Positions 8,245-20,372 of a DNA stretch of 64,000 bases are shown here, one piece after another; position 1 is the first letter of the stretch, and the number at the start of each line of letters is the position of its first letter. Under the pieces are notes generated by a model. It did no database searches. It was not told the origin of the DNA and saw only the letters and a program-made list of their open reading frames with translations. A program made the translations under genes and the position numbers. The DNA is from Nannocystis sp. RBIL2 (GTDB lineage Bacteria > Myxococcota_A > Polyangia > Nannocystales > Nannocystaceae), in contig NZ_JAPNJW010000002.1 of NCBI RefSeq assembly GCF_026626745.1, positions 1,054,001-1,118,000 of the forward strand, written 5' to 3'.

Positions 8245-10377
8245 GTGGCGCTCTATCAGAACCTCCTGGTCCTCGCGGGGCTGGTCCTCGCGATGGTCCT
8301 GCTCCGCACGATCCGGCGGCCCGGCGGGCCGCGGGTCTACGCGGCGGTGCTGGCGCTGCAGCTCGTCCTGACCTTCACCGCGATCGTCAACGAGGACAGG
8401 TACCTCGGGACAGTCGCGATCTGCCTGTGCGCCCTGACGGTGATCGCCCCCGCGGCGCTCGAGCGCGGGGCCCGGCAGATGTTCGCGCTCGGCCGCCCGC
8501 GCCTGGCCGTGCGCCTGTCTGGCCTTCGGGCCATGTTGATGCCGGGCGCCGGCCTCGGGCGTCAGCAGCAGATCCTCCGCGGCTTCGCCCTCCTCGACCG
8601 CGACGGTGCCGACGCCGCCCTCGCCTACTTCCGCGGCCTCGTCGCGGCCGCCGAGGACCCGGCCGAGCTGGCCGTGATCCACGAGCAGATCGTCGCCATG
8701 CTGCTGTTCGATCACCGCTGGAGCGAGGCGGTGACGCACTACGAGAGCCACTTCCACCCCAGCTACGCCGCGGTCCGGCCGACGCTCGCGCTCGGGATCT
8801 TGCGCGCCTTCGGCGAGCTCGGCCGTCACGACGCCGCGGCGTCGCTGCTGCGGTCGATCGAGGACGGCCCGCTCGGCAGCGAGGCCGGCGCCGCCGAGCT
8901 GTTGGCCCAGGCGCGCCTCACCTTCCTCGCCCACGCCGGCGCGTTCGGGGTGGTCGATGACGCGCTGGCGCGTGACCGCGGGCGCAGGCTCGGCCTGTCC
9001 CCGGGGACAGCCACGCTCTTCCTCGGCATCGCCGCTGCCCGCGCCGGCGACCCGGTCCGCGCCGACGCTCTGCTGCAGCAGGTCCCCGCGCTCGCGCGGC
9101 GCAGCGAGACCCGCCTCGCCGCCGCCGCCCGCACCGCCCGTGCCCACCTCGACGACCCCGCGCCGGTGTTCGGCCACGATCTCCACGAATTCGTCCAGGC
9201 CGTCGGCGAACGCTTCCGCGCCGCCATCCGCGAGCGCAGCGGCACCCGCCGGCTGCAGCCGCTGGTCATGACCACCGCGCTGATCGCCGTCTCTGCCGGG
9301 TGGTACGCGGTCACTCTCGCGGCCGGGTGGGCCGGCGTCGGCCTCCTGCGCGCCGGCGCCTTGACCGGCGAGCTGTGGCGCGCGGGCAGCTGGGGCCGCC
9401 TCTTCACCGCCCCGTTCGTCCACGCCGACCTCGTCGGCCTGCTGCTCGACTGCTACTCCATCTGGCTCGCAGGACATGTCCTCGAGCGCATCCACGGCTG
9501 GGCCCGCACCGGCTTGATCGCCATCCTCGGCAGCGCCGCCGGCATGTGGGCCGCCGCCGTCGCTGACCCCGACCCCGCGCAGGTGATCGGCGGCGGCAAC
9601 GCCCTCGCGGTCTCGGTGCTGGTCGCCACCCTGTGGACGCTGCTGCCCGCGCGCACCCCGGGCCTGTTGTCGACGGTCCGCCGCAGCGTCGTCCTCACCC
9701 TGTTGTTCCTGCTCGGCGCCCACGTGTTCGCCTGCATCCCCGGGGTCTACGGCCTGCGCTCGACGCCCCTGTCTCTCGGGACAGCCGCTTTCGTCGCCTC
9801 GATCCTCACCCTGCTGCTGCCCCCGACCCTGCCCGGCTGGACCCGCCGCCCGCTCGCGGCCCTGTGCCTGGCCGCGATCGCAGTCGTCGGCCTCGGCGTC
9901 GTCCAGGTCACGCGTGAGGACCCGATCGCCTTCGCCGCCGCCCACCGCGACCTCCGCGTCAACGAGAACGGCGTCGCCCTCGCCTTGCCCGCCAGCTTCG
10001 AGCGCGTCGAGGCCGACGATCGCCGCCACCCGCTGCTGAAGGTGTTCCCCGGCTGGCTCGACACCCAGGCGCTGCGCGGCGGTTACCTCGTCCAGTTCGT
10101 CGTCGTCCCCGACGCCCCGGCCGAGGGCAGCGCCCTGTTCGTCCTCGCCCCGACGCTCGCGCGCGAGCTCGTCATCCGCCCGGAGGACGCGCCCGCCCCG
10201 GCCTTCGCCGACTTCGTCAACTACACCCTGCAGCGCAACGGCGAGACGATCGCGCGGGTCGTCGAGCGCCGCCTCGGCGACCACGCAGTGCTCCTGCTGG
10301 CTGCCCCCGCGGCCGCCCTCGACCCCGCCCTCGCGCTGTACTCGGCGATCCTCGGCGACGCCGCGCTCGCCGACTGA
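8245..10377 (+). CDS. Rhomboid-like membrane protein lacking the catalytic serine
   Basis: A 710-residue multi-pass membrane protein with GTG start, seven bases after accA. Three N-terminal hydrophobic segments (about 3-75) are followed by a soluble helical, TPR-like region (about 100-310). A membrane block at about 340-545 resembles rhomboids: GxLWR...WGRLFTAPFVHADLVGLLLDCYSIWLAG matches the first part of the rhomboid core. A soluble C-terminal domain of about 150 residues ends the protein. Where active rhomboids have GxSG, this protein has GGGN (449-452), so the nucleophilic Ser is missing, and no catalytic His-containing helix is evident. I infer a pseudoprotease that binds membrane clients. 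The rhomboid relationship rests on short motifs and is moderate. Confidence 0.6.
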   Translation: MALYQNLLVLAGLVLAMVLLRTIRRPGGPRVYAAVLALQLVLTFTAIVNEDRYLGTVAICLCALTVIAPAALERGARQMFALGRPRLAVRLSGLRAMLMPGAGLGRQQQILRGFALLDRDGADAALAYFRGLVAAAEDPAELAVIHEQIVAMLLFDHRWSEAVTHYESHFHPSYAAVRPTLALGILRAFGELGRHDAAASLLRSIEDGPLGSEAGAAELLAQARLTFLAHAGAFGVVDDALARDRGRRLGLSPGTATLFLGIAAARAGDPVRADALLQQVPALARRSETRLAAAARTARAHLDDPAPVFGHDLHEFVQAVGERFRAAIRERSGTRRLQPLVMTTALIAVSAGWYAVTLAAGWAGVGLLRAGALTGELWRAGSWGRLFTAPFVHADLVGLLLDCYSIWLAGHVLERIHGWARTGLIAILGSAAGMWAAAVADPDPAQVIGGGNALAVSVLVATLWTLLPARTPGLLSTVRRSVVLTLLFLLGAHVFACIPGVYGLRSTPLSLGTAAFVASILTLLLPPTLPGWTRRPLAALCLAAIAVVGLGVVQVTREDPIAFAAAHRDLRVNENGVALALPASFERVEADDRRHPLLKVFPGWLDTQALRGGYLVQFVVVPDAPAEGSALFVLAPTLARELVIRPEDAPAPAFADFVNYTLQRNGETIARVVERRLGDHAVLLLAAPAAALDPALALYSAILGDAALAD
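8991..9788. repeat. CATG 14-bp repeats inside the rhomboid-like gene
   Basis: Three short coding copies keep the 14-bp step: cores 8994/9008, 9461/9475/9489 (with a full GGACATGTCC at 9472-9481) and 9768/9782. Confidence 0.65.
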
Positions 10378-10448
10378 GCCGGACGATCGCGCGAGTCGTC
10401 GTCGGCGGCATCGTCCTCGCCGAGCGAGCGACGGGGTACGCTCGCCCC

Positions 10449-10985
10449 GTGCACATCGTCATCGATCGCCTGTGGGACGCCAGTGCGTCGGCCCCGTCCG
10501 AGCGGATCACCCTCGACCTCCGCGCTCGCGCGCGCGCGCTCGAGATCGCCGTCGACGCCCCGTTCCACGGCGATCCACCGCCGCCTTCCCCGCCCGGCTC
10601 GACCCCCGGCCTGTGGAATTTCGAGGTCGTCGAGCTGTTCCTCCACGCGCCCGACGAGCGCTACCTCGAGCTCGAGTTCGGCCCTCACGGCCACTCCCTC
10701 GCGCTCCAGCTCCACGGCGTCCGCAACGTCGTCGCCACCGTCGACGTAGCCTTCGACGTCGACCCGCCCGCGGACGGCCGCTGGCGCGGTCGCGCCGTCG
10801 TCTCCCCGGACCTTTTGCCTCCCGGCCTCGCCCGCTGGAACGCCCACGCGATCCACGGCCAGGGCGAGGCCCGCCGCTACCTCTCGGCCATCCCCGCCGC
10901 CGGCGCGCGCCCGGACTTCCACCGCCCGGACGTCACCGCCCCGCTCGACCCGGCCCTGCTGCGCGAGCTGTCTCTACGGACATGA
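10449..10985 (+). CDS. UPF0462 (C4orf33-like) protein
   Basis: A 178-residue soluble protein resembling the UPF0462/C4orf33 family, best known to me from animals and of unknown biochemical function. Shared blocks are GLWNFEVVELFL, YLELEFGPHGHSLALQLHGVRN, and late WNAHAIHG...RRYLSAIP...PDFHRPD. The fold is probably a carbohydrate-binding-like beta sandwich (inference). GTG start. The last residues (about LSLRT) and the stop are encoded by the first units of a CATG array, so the C-terminus has probably been rewritten by it. It is convergent with the FrnE-like gene. Confidence 0.75.
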   Translation: MHIVIDRLWDASASAPSERITLDLRARARALEIAVDAPFHGDPPPPSPPGSTPGLWNFEVVELFLHAPDERYLELEFGPHGHSLALQLHGVRNVVATVDVAFDVDPPADGRWRGRAVVSPDLLPPGLARWNAHAIHGQGEARRYLSAIPAAGARPDFHRPDVTAPLDPALLRELSLRT

Positions 10986-11040
10986 CGCAACGCGCATGCT
11001 CTTAAACATGCGCCATCGAGCATGTCCCTCAGTTCAGCCC
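10978..11040. repeat. CATG 14-bp array between convergent genes
   Basis: Cores at 10981, 10995, 11007, 11021 and 11035; one step is 12 bp, the rest 14. The array carries the stop codons of both flanking genes. Confidence 0.8.
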
Positions 11041-11648
11041 GCGGCCTTGCGGATCGCCTCGCGGAACACCGCCTCCGGCTGGGCCCCCGAGATCGCAGCG
11101 CGGCCGTCGAAGATGAACAGCGGCACTCCGCGGACCCCGCTGCGGGCCGCGTGTTCGGCCTCCTGGCGGGTCTGCGCCAGCTCCTCGGCGTCGCTCGTCA
11201 GCCGCGCCACTTCTTCGGCCGAAAACCCGTGCGACCCCGCGATCTCCGCCAGCACCGCCGGATCGGCGATGTTCTTCCCCTCGAGGAAGTACGCCCCGAA
11301 CAGGGCCCGCGACAGCGCTCGCTGGCTCCCTTTCGCCTCCGCGTGGCGCAGCAGCGTGTGCGCCCGCAGCGTCGGGTAGCCCATCCGCACCTTCGTGAAG
11401 TCGAGCGGGATGCCCGTCTCCCTGGCCGCGCGCTCGACGTTGGCGAACGCCGGCGTCGGATCGCCGCCGAACTTCTGCCGCAGGCGCTCGCGCAGGTCCG
11501 TCCCGCTGTCCGGCCCGTCGGGGTCGAGCAGGTACGGGTGCAGCGTCACGGTCGCCTCGGCCTTCGTCTCGGCCAGCGCGCGCTCGAGCCGTTCGATGCC
11601 GATGAAGCACCACGGGCAGGCGATGTCGGACACGACGTCGATGTGCAT
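11034..11648 (-). CDS. DsbA-family oxidoreductase, FrnE type
   Basis: Thioredoxin-fold protein of the DsbA/2-hydroxychromene-2-carboxylate isomerase group, 204 residues. CPWC lies at 11-14, directly after the first strand, with no signal peptide, so it should act in the cytoplasm as a thiol oxidoreductase or isomerase, as described for FrnE. The later cis-Pro region GVRGVPLFIF is present. The ATG at 11648 is 14 bases after the GST gene on the same strand, suggesting a two-gene thiol or glutathione unit. The stop lies in the CATG array. Confidence 0.88.
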   Translation of the reverse strand: MHIDVVSDIACPWCFIGIERLERALAETKAEATVTLHPYLLDPDGPDSGTDLRERLRQKFGGDPTPAFANVERAARETGIPLDFTKVRMGYPTLRAHTLLRHAEAKGSQRALSRALFGAYFLEGKNIADPAVLAEIAGSHGFSAEEVARLTSDAEELAQTRQEAEHAARSGVRGVPLFIFDGRAAISGAQPEAVFREAIRKAAG

Positions 11649-11662
11649 GGTTCGGGCTCCCT

Positions 11663-12322
11663 TCAGCTCGCCGGGCGGACCTTCGCCATGTAGCTGCCCT
11701 TGTCGGACAGCAGCTTCATGAACCGCTCCGGGAAGTCCTCGGCCACCGACGACGTCACCGACGCCCGGCTCGCCAGGCGTCGCGCCCACGCCTCCACCTT
11801 CGAGCCCGCGGCCCAGAACGCCCAGCCGGTGCGGGCCTCTAGCAGCGCGAAGCGGAACATCGCCGGCGCGCACGCCACCTCGACCAGCTTGAACTCGTCG
11901 CCGGCCAGGTCGCCCTTCTTCAGCGCCTCGTCGTAGCGGACCAGAGTCGCAGTCACGGTCTTCGCCGCCGCCTCGAAGTCCGCCTGCGTCGCCGCGGTCA
12001 TCACGCGGTACTGGCCCATCAGCAGCTCGCTCGCGACGTCGACCCACGCCCGCTGACGCGCCCGCGCGAACGGCTCGGTCGGGATCACCGGCGGCGGGTG
12101 GGTCTCGTCGAGGAACTCCACGATCGCCGCCGACTCGAACAGCGGCGTGCCGTCGGCCACCAGCACCGGCACCTTGCCGCGCGGCGACAGGGCCAGAAAC
12201 CACTCCGGCTTGGCGTCGAGGTCGACGTCGCGGCGGGTGTACTCGACCCCCTTCTCGCGCAGCATGATGCAGGCGCGGTGGACGAACGGGCACAGGGCGT
12301 GGCTGATCAGCTCGAGCTGCAT
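11663..12322 (-). CDS. Glutathione S-transferase family protein
   Basis: A 219-residue soluble GST. The N-terminal thioredoxin-like half has SHALCPFVHRACIML, with Cys in the catalytic position as in omega-type GSTs, and the glutathione-contact block GKVPVL...PLFESAAIVEFLDE. The C-terminal half is all-helical. ATG 12322 was chosen because GGAGG (12329-12333 on this strand) ends six bases before it; the frame stays open upstream only through repeat DNA. It is probably co-transcribed with the FrnE-like gene downstream. Confidence 0.88.
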   Translation of the reverse strand: MQLELISHALCPFVHRACIMLREKGVEYTRRDVDLDAKPEWFLALSPRGKVPVLVADGTPLFESAAIVEFLDETHPPPVIPTEPFARARQRAWVDVASELLMGQYRVMTAATQADFEAAAKTVTATLVRYDEALKKGDLAGDEFKLVEVACAPAMFRFALLEARTGWAFWAAGSKVEAWARRLASRASVTSSVAEDFPERFMKLLSDKGSYMAKVRPAS

Positions 12323-12342
12323 CGGGGTCCTCCGGAGCGTTA

Positions 12343-12392
12343 CGACATGTTTGAAAGGACATGCGCCTTCGCGCATGTCCCGAAAACCATCT

Positions 12393-12394
<2 letters not shown>
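12343..12394. repeat. CATG 14-bp array downstream of lipA
   Basis: Cores at 12346, 12360, 12374 and 12388, all 14 bp apart. The array lies between the lipA stop and the GST ribosome binding site, both genes being on the minus strand. Confidence 0.8.
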
Positions 12395-13358
<964 letters not shown>

Positions 13359-13378
13359 GGCATAGCACGCGGCGACCT

Positions 13379-14380
13379 CTACAGCTCGAGCTCGCCGCGG
13401 ACGTTCTCGTGCCCTTGCAGGCGCTCCAGCGCCGCAGTCAGCTCGGGGTCGGTCGCGGTGGGGAGGCGCACGTCGAGGGTCACCAGCAGGTCGCCGGCCT
13501 CGCCGTTCGGCGGCGCGATGCCCTTCCCCTTGAGCCGCAGCGTCTGCCCGTTCTGGCTCCCCGGCTTGAGCTTGAGCGTCACCGGCCCGGCGGGCGTCGG
13601 CACGTCGACCGGCCCGCCGCGCACCGCCTCGAGCGCGGTCACGGGCAGGCTCATCTGCAGGTTGTTGCCGTCGCGCTTGAGGCGCGGGTGCGGCGCGACC
13701 TTCACCGTCAAAAGGATGTCGCCCGGTGGGTCGCCCGGGCCGCCCTGACCGCGCAGGCGCAGCTTGCCGCCGTCGCCGATCCCCGGCGGCACCTTGACGT
13801 CGAGCGTGCGCGCCCCGCCCTCTTGCGACTCGATGCGCAGCGGGATCACGGCTCCGCGCAGCATCTGCGAGAAGTCGATCGTGATCTCGCCCTCGATGTC
13901 GTGGCCGCGCGTGCTGACCGGGCGCCGGCCCGCGCGCGCCGCCGGGTCGACGACGCGACCGCCGCCGAACAGCTGCGACAGCAGGTCGTCGAACGACACT
14001 CCGCGCGCGTCGCCGAAGTTCTGGAAGTTGAAGTGACCGTCGGCGTCGAACCCGCCGCCGCCGAACCCCGCCGGACCGGCCGTGCGCCTGCGCCCACCGC
14101 CGCCCCGCGTCGCCTGCTGGTACGCCCGCGCGCGCTCGGGATCGAAGCCCTGAGTCAGGCTCATGTCGCCGAACTCGTCGTAGTTCTTGCGCCGCTGAGC
14201 GTCGCCCAGCACCTCGTAGGCGCCGGACACCTCTTTGAACTTCTCCTCCGCCTTCTTGTCGCCCGGGTTCTTGTCCGGGTGGAGCTGTTGAGTCAGCTTG
14301 CGGAACGCCCGTTTGATCTCTTTCTCGTCGGCAGTGCGCGGCACGCCCAGGACTGAGTACAGGTCCTTCACGGCAGGCAT
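13379..14380 (-). CDS. DnaJ-like co-chaperone without zinc finger (CbpA type)
   Basis: Hsp40 that stimulates DnaK ATPase and delivers clients. The 333-residue protein has a J domain at about 3-70 with the essential HPD in QLHPDKNPGD. A Gly-rich linker follows, then two C-terminal beta domains (about 155-330). The four CxxCxGxG zinc-binding repeats of true DnaJ are absent, which places it with CbpA/type II proteins. ATG 14380 gives the standard J-domain start. It lies 20 bases upstream of lipA and is divergent from the radical SAM gene. Confidence 0.93.
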   Translation of the reverse strand: MPAVKDLYSVLGVPRTADEKEIKRAFRKLTQQLHPDKNPGDKKAEEKFKEVSGAYEVLGDAQRRKNYDEFGDMSLTQGFDPERARAYQQATRGGGGRRRTAGPAGFGGGGFDADGHFNFQNFGDARGVSFDDLLSQLFGGGRVVDPAARAGRRPVSTRGHDIEGEITIDFSQMLRGAVIPLRIESQEGGARTLDVKVPPGIGDGGKLRLRGQGGPGDPPGDILLTVKVAPHPRLKRDGNNLQMSLPVTALEAVRGGPVDVPTPAGPVTLKLKPGSQNGQTLRLKGKGIAPPNGEAGDLLVTLDVRLPTATDPELTAALERLQGHENVRGELEL

Positions 14381-14475
14381 TCTTGGGTCACGGGCGGCCC
14401 TCGGCAAGGGGGCGGTGCGCCCGGCGCGGCTGCAGTGGTGCCCGGCCGCCGTTTCGGCTAAAAGGGCGGTTCGTC

Positions 14476-17355
<2,880 letters not shown>

Positions 17356-17385
<30 letters not shown>

Positions 17386-17435
17386 CCATGTCCCGGAGGG
17401 CATGTCCTCTTGGACATGCCCTTCCGGACATCCGC
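17356..17435. repeat. CATG 14-bp array across a stop codon
   Basis: Six cores at 17359, 17373, 17387, 17401, 17415 and 17429 keep an exact 14-bp step. The first two are inside the radical SAM coding sequence, and its TAG falls between the second and third. The rest fill the gap to the convergent lipoprotein gene. Confidence 0.85.
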
Positions 17436-17446
17436 CGCGACCCCGA

Positions 17447-18163
17447 CTACTGGTCGTTGATGTCCGACGCCGAGCTGCCCGACACCAGCAGCCCCGCCGC
17501 GGCCGCCGCGATCGCGGTCTGCACCTCCGGCGACAGCCCCGGGTCGATCCACACGAACTGCGGGTTGAAGATCTGCACCGCCGCGACCGCCACCCCGCCG
17601 GCGTCGCGGATCTCGTAGCCCACCGGCGCCGAGCTGGAGAACGCCGAGCCGGCCAGCTTGTGGACCATAGCGATCGACAGCGTCGTCGTCCCGTCGGTCA
17701 TCGACCCCGACAGCGTGTTCGGCCCGTACAGCTTGCCCTGGCTCCTGAGCTCGAGCTGCCAGCCGCCGGCGCCCTGCGGCACCATCGTGCACACGAACCC
17801 CGCGTCGTTGCTGATCGGGAACAGCACGCCCTGCTGGGCCGTCCCGTACGCGCACGACCCGGCCCAGCTCGCCGGCGTCCCGCCCACCAGCGAGAAGTCG
17901 AAGGCCTGCTTCGACTCCTTGCGCTGATACGGCCCGACCGACGTGCTCTTGTTGGTCTGGAAGCCGCCCTTCGTCAGCGTCGCAGTGTAGGCGCCGAACG
18001 TCACCGGCTTGCGGAATGCCGCGAACGCGGTGCCGCTGACCGCCTGTTCGGGCGCCTTGGCGGTCAGCGCCGGGTCGAGCTGCATCCGCGCCGCCGAGCA
18101 CCCGGCCGACAGCAACGAGAGGGCGAACAGCGGCGCGATGGAACGGAGCGAGAGAGCTGGCAT
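17447..18163 (-). CDS. Lipoprotein of unknown function
   Basis: A 238-residue predicted lipoprotein. The signal peptide ends in the lipobox LSAGC (Cys near residue 22), and the mature part has no domain I recognise. It contains scattered aromatic and Cys residues (GSCAYG, FVCTMV) and is rich in small beta-forming residues, suggesting a beta-sandwich. The C-terminus is Ala/Ser-rich. It is convergent with the radical SAM gene and divergent from the VOC gene. Confidence 0.75.
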   Translation of the reverse strand: MPALSLRSIAPLFALSLLSAGCSAARMQLDPALTAKAPEQAVSGTAFAAFRKPVTFGAYTATLTKGGFQTNKSTSVGPYQRKESKQAFDFSLVGGTPASWAGSCAYGTAQQGVLFPISNDAGFVCTMVPQGAGGWQLELRSQGKLYGPNTLSGSMTDGTTTLSIAMVHKLAGSAFSSSAPVGYEIRDAGGVAVAAVQIFNPQFVWIDPGLSPEVQTAIAAAAAGLLVSGSSASDINDQ

Positions 18164-18377
18164 GGCGTGTTCGGGCGAGGCCCGCTTGCGTAGCGACGCT
18201 CGCTGAAGCCGCCGATTCCTGCACCGACCTCGGCCGTGATCCCCGTCACGGTTTCCTCGCCATCCGCGATCCGCCGCGCCTCGCTCGACCCCGCACGCTC
18301 TGCACCGCGGCCGCCCGCCCCCGTCCATGGGCCGCGCGCAGCTTGACGCCTCCATCGCCGCGCGCCACCTCTTCCCC

Positions 18378-18767
18378 ATGCGTCCCCAACCATTGATCGC
18401 AGTCGCCGACGTCGAAGCCAGCAGCCGCTGGTATCAGCGCCTCCTCGGCTGCGAGAGCGACCACGGCGGCCCCGAGTACGAGCGCCTGGTGCACGGCGGG
18501 GTCCTGATCCTGCAACTGCACCGCTGGGAGGTCGAACACCACCACGGCGCGATCGGCGACCCAACCGCGCGGCCGTACGGCAACGGCGTTCTGCTGTGGT
18601 TCGAGACCGACGCCTTCGACGCCGCAGTCGCCCGCGCCGCAGAGCTGCGCGCCGAGGTCGTCCTCGCGCCGCACGTCAACCCCAACGCCGGCCATCGGGA
18701 GATCTGGCTGCGCGACCTGGACGGCTACACCGTCGTCCTCGCCAGCCCGGCCGGCGACCTCGGCTGA
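18378..18767 (+). CDS. VOC-superfamily (glyoxalase/bleomycin-resistance-like) protein
   Basis: A 129-residue single-module vicinal-oxygen-chelate protein, expected to dimerise. The pattern VADVEASSRWYQRLLG, then a central beta region with HRWEVEHHH and late EIWLRDLDGYTVVLASP, is typical. The usual C-terminal metal-ligand Glu is plausible in REIWLRD. Substrate cannot be told from sequence. ATG 18378 removes a non-conserved N-terminal extension. Confidence 0.85.
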   Translation: MRPQPLIAVADVEASSRWYQRLLGCESDHGGPEYERLVHGGVLILQLHRWEVEHHHGAIGDPTARPYGNGVLLWFETDAFDAAVARAAELRAEVVLAPHVNPNAGHREIWLRDLDGYTVVLASPAGDLG

Positions 18768-18777
18768 CCGCGCTCTC

Positions 18778-18830
18778 GTGGATGTCGCATCGGACATGTC
18801 TGATACGACATGTCCCCCAAGGACCTGCGC
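18778..18830. repeat. CATG 14-bp array
   Basis: Cores at 18781 (GATG), 18795, 18809 and 18824 (CCTG, step 15). It lies between two co-directional genes. Confidence 0.75.
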
Positions 18831-18888
18831 TCCTCCGCCTCGCGCACGCCCGCGCTCGCACCTCGCACTCGCCCCCAGCCTCTCCCCG

Positions 18889-19140
18889 ATGGACGTCCTC
18901 CGCCTCCCTGCGATCCTCATCGTCATGGCCGAGCGGGAGTACCCACTGATGGCGCGCTGCGTGGAGCACGGCTGCATCCTCGTCTCTGCCGGTGAAGTCG
19001 GCGACGAGCGCTACGCCGAGCTGCTGCGCGAAGCTGAGGACATGCAGGACCGCGGCCTCGCCACCGCCCACTACCTCGCCCGCGGCTTCCGGATCGCCCT
19101 CACCGACGCCGGCCGCCGCCTGCGAGCCGGCCGACCGTAG
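18889..19140 (+). CDS. Small hypothetical protein
   Basis: An 83-codon frame starting at ATG 18889, or at ATG 18925. The second half (AHYLARGFRIALTDAGRRLRAG) looks like the wing and last helix of a small winged-helix domain, but the match is weak. It is the only sensible frame between the VOC gene and the PDZ lipoprotein. It may not be expressed. Confidence 0.45.
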   Translation: MDVLRLPAILIVMAEREYPLMARCVEHGCILVSAGEVGDERYAELLREAEDMQDRGLATAHYLARGFRIALTDAGRRLRAGRP

Positions 19141-19223
19141 CAGCCGTCACGGCCCTCGCTCACCGCAGCGCGGTCGACTGCTCGCCCCACACCACGGCCT
19201 CGCGGCCGTGACGCCTGCTCTGA

Positions 19224-20372
19224 TCACCGCAGCGCGATCGACTTGCTCGCCCGCGCCCCGTTGCGCTCGTAGGTCACGTTGTAGCTGCGCGTGCTCTCGA
19301 GCCCCATGTACAGCCCCAGGGCCGCCATGTCGTCGTCGAGGCGCGCCCCGTTGACCGACACGATCAGGTCGCCCGCGCGAAACCCCAGCGCCGCCAAGGT
19401 GCTCCCCGGAGCCACGCGGGTCAGCTTGTAGCCGCCGCGCGCCGGTGAGATCGACGCCTGGCGCTCGAGCTTGCCCGGGTCGGCGACCGCCGCGTCGAAC
19501 ACGCTCTTGTCGAGCGTGCAGCTCGACGTCGACGCGCACTGCACCCCCGTCTTGCCGGCAGGCGTCGACGCGCCCGCCGAACCGCTCGCGCCCGTCGACC
19601 CAGTCGTGACCCCGGAGCCTCGGCCGTAGCCGCCGCTGCTCTGCTTCCCCCCGCTCGTCGGCCTCGGCCCGGCGGGCACCCCAGGCGAGGCCCCGCCGGC
19701 CCCGCCGCTCGGCACCACCGGCGTCCCGCCGGCCTCACCGTCGCGCGGCCCGGCCGGCAGTCCCCCGTCCTCGCCCGCCAACGACCTGTCCCCCGGAGCC
19801 TGTGCCAGGGGACCTGTCCCCGCGGGCATGTCCCCTGCGACCTGTCCCGGCGAACCTGTCCGCGAGCGCAGCAGCTCGGACCACGCCAGCCCGCCGGCGA
19901 TCCGCAGGTCGATCGAGAAGCCGACCCCGTCGCGGCTCACGGTCACCTGCGCCCCGCGCCCTGACCGTCCCAGCAGACCGGCCGCACGGCCCGGGCTGTC
20001 GAGCCGGACCTCGCCGATCGCCTCGATCACGTCGCCCGCGCGCAGCCCTACCAGCTGATACACCGAGCCCGGCACCACCTCGCCGAGTCGGTAGCCGACC
20101 TGCGCCCCGCGCTCGAACGCCGGCTCGACCCGCACCCCGCCGGTCCCGCTCGCCAATTCTTCGACCGCCAGCGCGGCCACGAACGCGTCGATCTCGTAGC
20201 TCGCCTCGTTCTCGCTGCGCCGGCGCACCCCCGCCGCGATGGCGGCCCGCAGCGGCCCGGGCTCCGCGAGCGTGGCCGCGGCCACCGGCGCGGCCGCGGG
20301 CGCCGGCCGGCGATCCGTCAGCGCCTCGCATCCCGACAGCAACAGCACGAGCCACGGCGCAGCACGGAGCAC
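19224..20372 (-). CDS. Lipoprotein with two GspC-like PDZ domains
   Basis: A 382-residue predicted lipoprotein: signal peptide with lipobox LLSGC (Cys near 15), GTG start. A first PDZ-like domain (about 80-160) has GVRVEPAFERGAQVGYRLGEV, then VPGSVYQLVGLRAGDVIEAIG, close to the PDZ of type II secretion GspC. A second (about 310-382) has VAPGSTLAALGFRAGDLIVSVNG. Between them is a long Gly/Pro/Ser linker with Cys residues (VQCASTSSC). GspC itself is an inner-membrane protein, so this may be a periplasmic relative that binds protein termini or secretin parts. No other secretion gene is nearby. The linker is partly encoded by a CATG array. Confidence 0.75.
   Translation of the reverse strand: MLRAAPWLVLLLSGCEALTDRRPAPAAAPVAAATLAEPGPLRAAIAAGVRRRSENEASYEIDAFVAALAVEELASGTGGVRVEPAFERGAQVGYRLGEVVPGSVYQLVGLRAGDVIEAIGEVRLDSPGRAAGLLGRSGRGAQVTVSRDGVGFSIDLRIAGGLAWSELLRSRTGSPGQVAGDMPAGTGPLAQAPGDRSLAGEDGGLPAGPRDGEAGGTPVVPSGGAGGASPGVPAGPRPTSGGKQSSGGYGRGSGVTTGSTGASGSAGASTPAGKTGVQCASTSSCTLDKSVFDAAVADPGKLERQASISPARGGYKLTRVAPGSTLAALGFRAGDLIVSVNGARLDDDMAALGLYMGLESTRSYNVTYERNGARASKSIALR
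19782..19875. repeat. CATG/CCTG 14-bp array inside the PDZ lipoprotein gene
   Basis: Seven cores at 19785, 19799, 19813, 19827, 19841, 19855 and 19869 keep an exact 14-bp step. It is the longest fully coding copy and is translated as part of the linker between the two PDZ domains. Confidence 0.85.

Noticed and set aside
12323..12376. N-terminal extension of the GST gene
   Set aside because: The extra codons come from the CATG array; a well-spaced GGAGG precedes the internal ATG at 12322.
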